From an uncultured Emticicia sp. (GTDB lineage Bacteria; Bacteroidota; Bacteroidia; Cytophagales; Spirosomataceae), in contig NZ_CALCZQ010000060.1 in NCBI RefSeq assembly GCF_937903345.1, positions 1-64,000 of the forward strand: a stretch of DNA of 64,000 nt, read 5' to 3'. Every line of letters starts with the position of its first letter. Position 1 is the stretch's first letter. A program made the translations under genes and the position numbers. The notes below the pieces were generated by a model, which saw only the letters and a list, made by a program, of their open reading frames with translations, searched no databases and was not told the DNA's origin. Shown one piece after another: positions 8,745-15,661 of the stretch.

Positions 8745-8933
8745 ATGAAAAAATTAGAACTATGTCAAATGGAAAAAGTACAAGGTGGTGGTAGGTGTGA
8801 ATCTGCGGCTGGTACTATTATGGGGTTTGGATTGGCGTTATTATCAGCTCCAGTTACACCTTTAAATATTGCTGTTGGAATTGTTGCTACTTCTGTTGGA
8901 GCAATCGGTGCAACAGGTTGTCCTTGGAAATAA
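8745..8933 (+). CDS. Double-glycine-leader bacteriocin-like peptide 1
   Basis: 62 residues. The leader MKKLELCQMEKVQGG fits class II bacteriocin/ComC-type leaders: charged start, hydrophobic residues at spaced positions, and Gly-Gly at 14-15 for cleavage by a C39 peptidase. The mature part starts GRCES and has exactly two cysteines (Cys18 and Cys59) around a Gly/Ala/Val-rich, membrane-seeking core with G23xxxG27. It ends CPWK. The partner peptide follows after 21 bases, and a C39-peptidase ABC transporter lies in the same direction. Expected to be secreted and membrane-active; target and activity are unknown. Confidence 0.75.
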   Translation: MKKLELCQMEKVQGGGRCESAAGTIMGFGLALLSAPVTPLNIAVGIVATSVGAIGATGCPWK

Positions 8934-8954
8934 CTAATTTAAACAAAAAATGAA

Positions 8955-9149
8955 ATGAAGAAATTATCTCTTGATGAAGCGTCAACCATCGTTGGTGGAG
9001 GTGCTGTTTGTGATTTTGTAGGCGGTCTTGTAACTGGCTGGGGAGTTGGGGCTATACTTGTTGGTGGTGCTGCCGCTGCATCTGGTGGTGCATTAGCCTT
9101 AGTTGGAGTAGGAATAGGTATCTACTGTGCTGGAAAAAACTCTGCTTAA
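8955..9149 (+). CDS. Double-glycine-leader bacteriocin-like peptide 2
   Basis: 64 residues. Leader MKKLSLDEASTIVGG with Gly14-Gly15; the mature part is about 49 residues, strongly Gly/Ala-rich, with Cys19 and Cys58 as its only cysteines. It contains several GxxxG helix-packing motifs (24-28, 28-32, 51-55), as in class IIb two-peptide bacteriocins. An ATG at 8950 is followed at once by TGA, so the start at 8955, which gives a proper leader, was chosen. A hairpin at 9161-9201 separates it from the downstream membrane genes, allowing higher expression of the peptides. Confidence 0.75.
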   Translation: MKKLSLDEASTIVGGGAVCDFVGGLVTGWGVGAILVGGAAAASGGALALVGVGIGIYCAGKNSA

Positions 9150-9160
9150 ATAAAATTTTA

Positions 9161-9201
9161 TAGATGGTGCTAAAGCCAAGTATCGGTTTTAACACCATCT
9201 A
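9161..9201 (+). terminator. Intra-operon hairpin after the peptide genes
   Basis: TAGATGGTG (9161-9169) pairs with CACCATCTA (9193-9201), and the stem continues inward past one mismatch through TAAA/TTTA. The T-tail is weak (TTCTTCATTT), so read-through into the downstream genes is likely. Such partial terminators are common between bacteriocin structural genes and their export genes. Confidence 0.55.
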
Positions 9202-9241
9202 TTCTTCATTTCGCTACGCCCAATAATAAATTAACAAAAAA

Positions 9242-9433
9242 ATGAAAATTCTCTTCAAAAAGTACGCTTTGTATGTTTTAGCAATTATACTTTGGGGTAT
9301 ATATTTCATTGTATATTCTGATAAACTTAACGATGGGAGTAGCCCTGTGCTTGTTTCTTTCATTGTATGGATTTTAATGATTATTGCACTAATCTGGAGA
9401 TTTTATGAATCTTCGAAAAAACAGAAATTATAG
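9242..9433 (+). CDS. Small two-helix membrane protein of the bacteriocin-like locus
   Basis: 63 residues with two hydrophobic helices (about 8-24 and 34-53) and a basic C-terminus (ESSKKQKL). No family is recognised. It ends three bases before the next gene, so the two are tightly coupled. Size, topology and position between bacteriocin-like peptides and their exporter suit an immunity protein, but that is inference only. Confidence 0.7.
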   Translation: MKILFKKYALYVLAIILWGIYFIVYSDKLNDGSSPVLVSFIVWILMIIALIWRFYESSKKQKL

Positions 9434-9436
9434 AAT

Positions 9437-10090
9437 ATGCAAAGTATATCAAGGTTTATCCAAAATTATATTCTAAGTAAATTTTCATTCGTACTTATTA
9501 TCAGTTTAATAATAACGTACTTATCAAAAATCTTACTTATCAGCGACAATTTGCTGTTTAATTTTTATTCGGAGGTTTTAAGTTACGAAAGAATTGAATA
9601 CTTAATCGAACAAGGAAAAAAATGGGAATGGCTTGGATATGCAATTATCCCTATCATTTATTTGATAAAATTCTCTTTCGTAGCTCTATGTCTGAGTCTG
9701 GGTTTATTTCTCTTAAATACCGCTCATAGTTTCAAACAACTCTTTGAGTTAGCAGTCAAGGCTGAGTTAGTTTTTATCATGGCAGGGTTATTCAAAATCC
9801 TATGGTTTCTTTTCATTAAAACAAATTACACTTTACTTGATTTGCAGTATTTTTCTCCGCTTTCACTTCAAAATATTATTTCTATTCAGAAATCAGATAC
9901 TTGGTTGATATATCCTTTACAGATTATAAACCTCTTCGAATTACTCTACTGGTTTGTACTGGCTTATGGAATCAGTAAATTAATCAAAACGAATTTACAA
10001 GACGGAATGAAGATAGTTTTGAGTAGCTATGTGCCTGCCTTGTTTCTTTGGGTAGTTTTTGTAACATTCTTAGCAATTAATATGACCTAA
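9437..10090 (+). CDS. Multi-pass membrane protein of the bacteriocin-like locus
   Basis: 217 residues with about five predicted membrane helices (roughly 16-33, 66-90, 107-128, 155-180, 195-215). No signature motif or recognised family. It follows the 63-residue membrane protein after three bases and precedes the thioredoxin-like gene. Possible roles are immunity or a membrane component of export or maturation; none can be shown from sequence. Confidence 0.75.
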   Translation: MQSISRFIQNYILSKFSFVLIISLIITYLSKILLISDNLLFNFYSEVLSYERIEYLIEQGKKWEWLGYAIIPIIYLIKFSFVALCLSLGLFLLNTAHSFKQLFELAVKAELVFIMAGLFKILWFLFIKTNYTLLDLQYFSPLSLQNIISIQKSDTWLIYPLQIINLFELLYWFVLAYGISKLIKTNLQDGMKIVLSSYVPALFLWVVFVTFLAINMT

Positions 10091-10094
10091 AACA

Positions 10095-10172
10095 ATGGCA
10101 TACTTATTTTACTTTTTAAAACTGATGATTGATTTATTACAAAACATTCCACTTTATGCCTTCATCTCGTAA
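10095..10172 (+). CDS. Possible 25-residue membrane peptide
   Basis: A short frame, MAYLFYFLKLMIDLLQNIPL followed by YAFIS, starts four bases after the previous stop and overlaps the start of the thioredoxin-like gene by 17 bases. It is one hydrophobic helix. Its tight packing into the operon is the only support; it may be just a leader that couples translation to the next gene. Confidence 0.3.
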   Translation: MAYLFYFLKLMIDLLQNIPLYAFIS

Positions 10173-10671
10173 GTACATTTTTGTGACAATTGGGTTAATC
10201 TTTGTGGTACTTATAGGTTATATGGTATTTGGCATTTTTGCTACTGCCCAAAAGAAAAAAGAAATTATTGCCAATACCCAACAGTTACCCAATTTCAAAG
10301 CCACGCAATTAGATAAGCATATTTTTGCCTCAAATGATTTACCTACCAAACCTACCGTTATCATTTTTTTCAATACCGAATGTGAGCATTGCCAATACGA
10401 AGCCAAAGAAATTGCCCAGAATCGTGCAGCCTTTGAGGGTATCAATCTGCTGATGATTTCGAGTGAAGAAATAAGCAAAATCAAGGCATTTGTCAGTAAA
10501 TATCAACTAATGGGCTTCGCAAAACCGCTACAAATGGATATTAAAACAATGATAGATACTTTCGGAGCGGTCAGTATTCCTACTATTTTTATCCATCGCA
10601 AAGACCGCCAACTAATCAAACAATACAAAGGTGAAACCAAAGTAGAATCTATCATCAAATATATCAAGTAA
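10156..10671 (+). CDS. Membrane-anchored thioredoxin-like (TlpA-type) protein
   Basis: 171 residues from the ATG at 10156; an upstream TTG at 10129 is in frame but less likely. Residues 7-28 form one membrane helix, followed by a thioredoxin fold with the redox motif CEHC (Cys76, Cys79) in FFNTECEHCQYEAKEI and the cis-proline motif AVSIPTIFI. It should face the periplasm and catalyse thiol-disulfide exchange. Both neighbouring peptides have a cysteine pair, so it may oxidise or isomerise them before or after export. It ends 21 bases before the exporter gene. Confidence 0.82.
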   Translation: MPSSRKYIFVTIGLIFVVLIGYMVFGIFATAQKKKEIIANTQQLPNFKATQLDKHIFASNDLPTKPTVIIFFNTECEHCQYEAKEIAQNRAAFEGINLLMISSEEISKIKAFVSKYQLMGFAKPLQMDIKTMIDTFGAVSIPTIFIHRKDRQLIKQYKGETKVESIIKYIK

Positions 10672-10692
10672 TCATTTTTAAAATTGAGGCTT

Positions 10693-12828
10693 ATGAACAA
10701 TAAGACTAAGGCTACCTTTGTCCGTCAGCAGGGGCAGTCCGACTGTGGCGTAGCGTGTTTGGCATCAGTTATTGCTTTTCATCAGGGCGAAGCCCAATTG
10801 GAACTACTTCGAGAACTAAGCGGCACAACCCAACAAGGCACAACGCTACTGGGGCTGTTTCAATCAGCCCAAAAACTCGGTTTTGATGCTGAGGGTTGCG
10901 AGGCCGAAGGAATTGAAAATCTCGTAGAACTGACTAATCCTGCCATTCTGCACGTGGTCATTGATGATAAATTACTGCATTATATCGTGTATTATCCTGA
11001 CCAAAATAAAACTAAATTCACCATCGGAGACCCAGAAAAGGGCATCATCGAACTTAACGGAGAGGAATTAGATAAAATTTGGCAATCAAAAACGCTGTTG
11101 CTTTTGACCCCAAATGAAAGTTTTGTAAAAGCCAACACCATAAAAGCCCAAAAACGTCAATGGCTCGTTGATTTAATAAAAAAAGATGTCAATATTTTGA
11201 GTATTGCCACGGTTATTGGCGTAGTTATTTCAGTTTTAGGGCTTTCTACAGCTATTTTTTCTCAGAAACTCATTGATGAAATTCTACCCAAACACGATAC
11301 CAAAAAACTTTTTTTGGGCTTAGTGCTGTTGTTCTTTCTGTTACTTGGTCGCATGGGCTTTTCATATATCCGAGGTTTTTTCTTGAATCGACAAAGCAGA
11401 GATTTCAATAATCGCATCATTGAGCGTTTTTTTGGGGCAATATTGCATCTGCCTAAATCATTTTTTGATAGCCGTAAAACGGGCGAATTAGTCGCTCGCA
11501 TGAACGACACCCGAAGGCTTCAATCGGCAGTCAGCCAACTATCAGGTAATCTGATAATTGACTGTTTGGTTGTGGTCATTACGTCAGTTTTTATTTTTAA
11601 TTATTCGGTTGTGATTGCCATTATTTCCCTCACGAGTATCCCGTTGTATGTGTTTTTGGTTTGGAAATATTCAAAGCCAATTCGTGAGCATCAAAAAAAT
11701 CTAATGTCTGCTTATGCTCGTACCGAAAGCACTTACATTGATTCAATCAGAGGCATTTCAACCATCAAAACGATGAATCGAGAACCTAATTTTAGCGAAT
11801 TATCGAAAGTTGTTTACAGTTTTTTTCAAAATAAAATCTACGAATTAGGCACTTTACAAATCAAATTTGGAGTTTGGTCTGAGCTAATTGGTATCGTTCT
11901 GATAGCGAGTGTTTTGGGGTGGTCGTCTTGGTTAGTCGTCAATAAATCAATCCAGATTGGGCAAATGATGGCTATTTTGACCATGACAGGAGCAATTATT
12001 CCCGCAGTTGGGCTTTTATCAATGGTCAATATTCAGCTGCAAGAAGCCAAAGTTGCTTTTGACCGTATGTTTGAATTTGTAAGTGTCAAACCCGAATACG
12101 AGCCAAAAGAAACCAGCCAAAAGATAAGTTTTGAAAGTTTAATTTGCCAAAATATCAGTTTCAGATTTGCAGGCAGAAAACAGCTATTGAGTGATTTTTC
12201 TATCGAAGTAAATAAAGGCGAATTTGTAGCCATTATTGGCGAAAGCGGGTGTGGGAAAAGTACACTTTTACAGCTTTTACAACGATTTTATAGCATAGAA
12301 TCGGGTAAAATTTTAATAAATGGCCTTGATTGGAACGAAATAGATGTAAAAAATTGGCGAAATTGTATTGGTGTAGTACCTCAACAAGTGCATATTTTTA
12401 ACGGAACAGTTTTTGAGAATATTTGTTTAGGAAGTAATACCGATTTGGGAACTGAGTTAGAAAAACTGGTGAAATTCTGTAGAGAATATGACTTCGAGCC
12501 ATTTATCGAAACCCTGCCACAAGGCTACTTGACTTTGGTTGGCGAAGAGGGAATCAATTTATCGGGTGGGCAACAACAAATTTTAGCCTTAGCCCGAACG
12601 TTGTATCAAAAACCGCAACTATTACTTTTAGACGAAGCCACCGCCTCAATGGATAGTCGAACTGAGAGATTCATTTTGAAATTACTGCAAAAAATAAAAC
12701 TCGAAACTGCCATTATTTTCATAACCCACCGAATTGCACCAACGAAATTAGCGGATAGAATTTATAGATTAACACACGGAACGACGGTATTGGTTGAACC
12801 TAATGAATTGGAATTAATGGAAACGTAA
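10693..12828 (+). CDS. C39 peptidase-containing ABC transporter (bacteriocin exporter)
   Basis: 711 residues from the ATG at 10693 (an in-frame TTG lies nine bases upstream). Residues 1-135 form a C39 protease domain with catalytic Cys18 (QSDCGVACLASV), His96 (LLHYIVYY) and Asp113 (IGDPEKG). Residues about 160-440 form a six-helix ABC membrane domain. From about 470 comes the ATPase domain: Walker A GESGCGKST, signature LSGGQQQ, Walker B LLLLDEAT, switch THR. Such proteins cut leaders after Gly-Gly and export the peptide across the inner membrane. All catalytic residues are intact. The substrates are most likely the peptides at 8745 and 8955. No HlyD-type partner is encoded nearby. Confidence 0.93.
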   Translation: MNNKTKATFVRQQGQSDCGVACLASVIAFHQGEAQLELLRELSGTTQQGTTLLGLFQSAQKLGFDAEGCEAEGIENLVELTNPAILHVVIDDKLLHYIVYYPDQNKTKFTIGDPEKGIIELNGEELDKIWQSKTLLLLTPNESFVKANTIKAQKRQWLVDLIKKDVNILSIATVIGVVISVLGLSTAIFSQKLIDEILPKHDTKKLFLGLVLLFFLLLGRMGFSYIRGFFLNRQSRDFNNRIIERFFGAILHLPKSFFDSRKTGELVARMNDTRRLQSAVSQLSGNLIIDCLVVVITSVFIFNYSVVIAIISLTSIPLYVFLVWKYSKPIREHQKNLMSAYARTESTYIDSIRGISTIKTMNREPNFSELSKVVYSFFQNKIYELGTLQIKFGVWSELIGIVLIASVLGWSSWLVVNKSIQIGQMMAILTMTGAIIPAVGLLSMVNIQLQEAKVAFDRMFEFVSVKPEYEPKETSQKISFESLICQNISFRFAGRKQLLSDFSIEVNKGEFVAIIGESGCGKSTLLQLLQRFYSIESGKILINGLDWNEIDVKNWRNCIGVVPQQVHIFNGTVFENICLGSNTDLGTELEKLVKFCREYDFEPFIETLPQGYLTLVGEEGINLSGGQQQILALARTLYQKPQLLLLDEATASMDSRTERFILKLLQKIKLETAIIFITHRIAPTKLADRIYRLTHGTTVLVEPNELELMET

Positions 12829-12843
12829 TTTTTTTTCAATATT

Positions 12844-13854
12844 TTATTTTTTCATTCTCCTCACCACTCCATCAGTCAATACCTCAACTGGCTGCATTCC
12901 ATCTAACCAATTGATTTTTAAGCCTTTACGCTCCATACTTCTAAAAAAAGTCATTTGTCGTTTAGCAAATTGATGAATCGCTATTTCGAGGCGTTTTGTC
13001 ATTTCATCATAAGATAAATCGCCAACCAAATATTCGGTAATGAACTTATATTCAAGGCCGTAGAAAATTAATTTTTCGGCTGAAATTCCACTTTCAAGTA
13101 AAGATTTTACTTCTTCAATCATGCCATTTTGTAGGCGGTCGTGTAAGCGTTTCGTAATGCTATATCGGCGAATTTCTACTGGAATGTCTATGCCGAAAAT
13201 TAATGGTGAATGGTGAATGCGTTGCGACGATTCGCTGAATGGTAAATGGGTAACGTTTCGCTGATAAAAGGGTAATGTTTCACTTTTTGTTGCAAAATTT
13301 TTAATCTTAAACTCTCCAATTTCTATCGCACGAATCAATCTTTTTCGGGTTGAAATATCTGCATTTGAATTTACTTGGGCATATTTTTTTTGAAAAACCT
13401 GCTCTAGTTCCTCATCAGTTTTAAGAGACAATTCAGTTCTAAAGTCTTGATTAATAGGCACTTGAGTATTTTCATAGTTTCGCAAAACTGCTTCAATATA
13501 CATGCCAGTTCCGCCACACAAAATCGGAGTTTTATTGCGAGAAATAATATCTTGATAAGTTTTCTGAAAATCTCTTTGAAAGAACGCCACATTATAGCTT
13601 TCTCCTGCTTCCAGAATATCAATCAAATGTACGCCTTCAATGCCTGCAGACCAATCTTGATTTTGCTTAAAAAACGGCAAATATTCTTCATAATCTTTGC
13701 CAGATCCGATGTTCATTCTTCGATAAACTTGTCGGCTATCGGCACTGATGATTTCTCCATTAATATTTGATGCTACATTAATAGCCAACTTCGTTTTTCC
13801 CGAAGCAGTTGGCCCCAAAATCACAATTAAAGGTTGATTAATCTGTTTCCGCAT
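12844..13854 (-). CDS. miaA: tRNA dimethylallyltransferase (copy 2, divergent)
   Basis: 336 residues. P-loop GPTASGKT (about 14-21), SADSRQVYRRMNIGSGKD and GGTGMYIEAVLRNY are MiaA hallmarks, and the C-terminus has HQFAKRQMTFFRS. It is clearly a paralogue of the gene at 5702 but from the other Bacteroidota MiaA subgroup (RMNIGSGKD in place of IGTAKP). Residues about 192-217 (YQRNVTHLPFSESSQRIHHS) are encoded by repeat-like DNA and look like an in-frame insertion. It overlaps the upstream gene by 17 bases, so the two are one transcript. Confidence 0.88.
   Translation of the reverse strand: MRKQINQPLIVILGPTASGKTKLAINVASNINGEIISADSRQVYRRMNIGSGKDYEEYLPFFKQNQDWSAGIEGVHLIDILEAGESYNVAFFQRDFQKTYQDIISRNKTPILCGGTGMYIEAVLRNYENTQVPINQDFRTELSLKTDEELEQVFQKKYAQVNSNADISTRKRLIRAIEIGEFKIKNFATKSETLPFYQRNVTHLPFSESSQRIHHSPLIFGIDIPVEIRRYSITKRLHDRLQNGMIEEVKSLLESGISAEKLIFYGLEYKFITEYLVGDLSYDEMTKRLEIAIHQFAKRQMTFFRSMERKGLKINWLDGMQPVEVLTDGVVRRMKK
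13195..13285. repeat. REP-like repeat inside miaA copy 2
   Basis: Within the coding region lie GGTGAATGGTGAATG, GAATGGTAAATGGGTAA and two related CGNTTCGCTGA blocks. They resemble the short intergenic repeats of this genome (compare 5570-5600) rather than normal MiaA coding DNA. The frame is kept through it. Confidence 0.4.
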
Positions 13855-14710
13855 CGTCTTTCAATTTCATCAAAAACTTCCAATTTCCTGAATTATAAAT
13901 CTTCTTTTTTGAGTTTTCTTGACCCAATTTTCTTAAAAAAGTTTCACTATCAAGCTCAAAAGTCAGGGGATGTGTTAATTCAATGCGTTTAAATCCTATT
14001 TTTTCGTAATTTGAGCCGTCCGACCAATCGGCGTCGGCATAAGTCATAATATCGTCTGGAGCGTGTTCATCTGTAAACATTTTCAAGAGTTTATTCAGCC
14101 CGCCCACCACAGTAAAGCCTTTGTAATTAGCAAATCGAATCAGCTCATACGAACGATATGTTTGTCCTTCTCTAATAATTTTTTTGGCATTGCTAAACGA
14201 TGCCACAGCTACCAGAAACGCCTCTTTATTAATATTTTCTTGCATAACTTTTTCATTCTGAATCACCCTAAAATAGCGGCTGGGCAGAAACAAACCATAC
14301 TTTAATTTGGCATTGACTTTGCTCTGTAGGTGATTGTTTATCAAAAACTTATCCATTGTTGGTTTATCTATTCGTTGTACCTGAGTTAATCGGGCAGGAA
14401 TAGTGACGCTCTTACCAAACAAAGACATTAATCTCGACTCAACAATGCTTCGTTTTGTTTGCCAAATATCTTCCCAAAGATGAATAACTCTAATGTCTTT
14501 TTGGGTAAATTGTTGGCTGATTTTCTGAAAAAAAGTGGCATCATCTACTTTATTTTCCATCATAATACAATGCAAAACTAAAGTTTTTTCTGGAAAAAAT
14601 ACATATTCGAAAGGCGTATCAGGAAATCCAACAGGGTTTTCGTCAATCACTAAATCAGTATTTTGAATGATAAAATTCTTTATATCAATGATGAATTTTT
14701 GCAAAGGCAA
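13838..14710 (-). CDS. Conserved hypothetical protein upstream of miaA
   Basis: 290 residues without a signal peptide or membrane helix. I recognise a familiar pattern but no named family. The N-terminal half (residues 60-110, including IRVIHLWEDIWQTKRSIVES) resembles small endonuclease-fold proteins. The C-terminal half (AVASFSNAKKIIREG, SYELIRFANYKGFTVVGGLN, DDIMTYADADWSDG, NYEKIGFKRIE) resembles an acyltransferase-like (GNAT) layout also seen in some phage proteins. It overlaps miaA copy 2 by 17 bases, which argues for a shared transcript and perhaps a role in RNA or DNA processing. Function unknown. Confidence 0.75.
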   Translation of the reverse strand: MPLQKFIIDIKNFIIQNTDLVIDENPVGFPDTPFEYVFFPEKTLVLHCIMMENKVDDATFFQKISQQFTQKDIRVIHLWEDIWQTKRSIVESRLMSLFGKSVTIPARLTQVQRIDKPTMDKFLINNHLQSKVNAKLKYGLFLPSRYFRVIQNEKVMQENINKEAFLVAVASFSNAKKIIREGQTYRSYELIRFANYKGFTVVGGLNKLLKMFTDEHAPDDIMTYADADWSDGSNYEKIGFKRIELTHPLTFELDSETFLRKLGQENSKKKIYNSGNWKFLMKLKDDAETD

Positions 14711-14865
14711 ATTGTTTTTAATGGTAAATATTCAATAATTTTACAATAAAATACGTTATCAAAGACGTATCTAAACAACCACAAGTCAAACAGTATAATT
14801 TATTGATATTCAAACCTTTATATTTGTTTTCTTGTTTAGTTAACGGCTTAAATTTATTATCATTT

Positions 14866-15540
14866 ATGAAACTGCTTCGATTTATTACACTCAATTCTTG
14901 GATAATTTTACTGCCTCTGGCAAGTAATGCCCAAGTATCTCGTGCGTACATGCTCGATGAAGCCGACACTTATTTCAAATCAGGACGTTATTGGGATGCC
15001 TTTTTCAAATACCGTGAGTGTGCCAATATACCAGAATTTGAGGCCTTAAGCCAAATCAGCGAGCAAATAAAGAATAGTTCGCATGCACTTTATCTTACCA
15101 AAAAATTTAAGGATTATTTTGCTCTGCAAAGATACGCACCTGCCAAAGAAAACCTATTAGAATTGGTAAGTATGAACCCCAATGACCCAAATCGAGGACA
15201 AATTGCTCATATTACATTGGCTCAAGGAACGGAATTACAGCGTTTGGCGATGCGTCAGCGTACACCTGCTGCTACGGCCGATATGCTCAAAAAAGCATTG
15301 TCTTATTACTATCAAGCCGCCAAAGAAGGTTTGATGGAAGAATCGATATTGGCTATTAAACAATGCGAATATTCGATAAAAGAAACAAAAGTTCCGATAG
15401 AAGAAACATCATCGCCGCTACCAACAATGATTAATAAAGAAACAAAACAAGCTACTATTCCAACCCAAACATCACCAACAGTTGGGCATCCAAGAAAGCC
15501 AGTTGAGGTTATTATAAATCCTGCTCCGAAGGAGAATTGA
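14866..15540 (+). CDS. Secreted TPR-like protein, paralogue A
   Basis: 224 residues from the ATG at 14866, chosen because it gives a clean signal peptide ending LASNAQ; an upstream in-frame start at 14803 would not. The mature part begins RAYMLDEADTYFKSGRYWDA and is helical with tetratricopeptide-like repeats (FKYRECANI, YAPAKENLLELVSMNPNDPN). The last 60 residues are low-complexity, rich in Thr, Pro and Glu. It is paralogous to the protein at 20291. Function unknown; probably periplasmic or surface-associated. A strong terminator follows at 15580. Confidence 0.8.
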   Translation: MKLLRFITLNSWIILLPLASNAQVSRAYMLDEADTYFKSGRYWDAFFKYRECANIPEFEALSQISEQIKNSSHALYLTKKFKDYFALQRYAPAKENLLELVSMNPNDPNRGQIAHITLAQGTELQRLAMRQRTPAATADMLKKALSYYYQAAKEGLMEESILAIKQCEYSIKETKVPIEETSSPLPTMINKETKQATIPTQTSPTVGHPRKPVEVIINPAPKEN

Positions 15541-15579
15541 TTTTGGTTATTGATTACTGTGAAACTAATTTTGAAAATT

Positions 15580-15621
15580 AAACGGCTATCAAACCAAAAT
15601 TGACAGCCGTTTATTTTTTTT
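15580..15621 (+). terminator. Rho-independent terminator
   Basis: AAACGGCT (15580-15587) pairs with AGCCGTTT (15605-15612), with an inner TCAA/TTGA extension past one mismatch. An A then eight T (15614-15621) follow. It ends the gene at 14866-15540 and lies between convergent genes. Confidence 0.8.
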
Positions 15622-15661
15622 GCTGAATATTAACTAATAACCAATCACTAGTAACAAATAA

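Noticed and set aside
10129..10158. Upstream TTG start for the thioredoxin-like protein
   Set aside because: The ATG at 10156 gives a normal short cytoplasmic start before the membrane helix, and the TTG lies within a possible small upstream frame.
13838..14710. Prophage remnant because of similarity in style to phage proteins
   Set aside because: No other phage gene, integrase or attachment site is nearby, and the gene overlaps a housekeeping gene.
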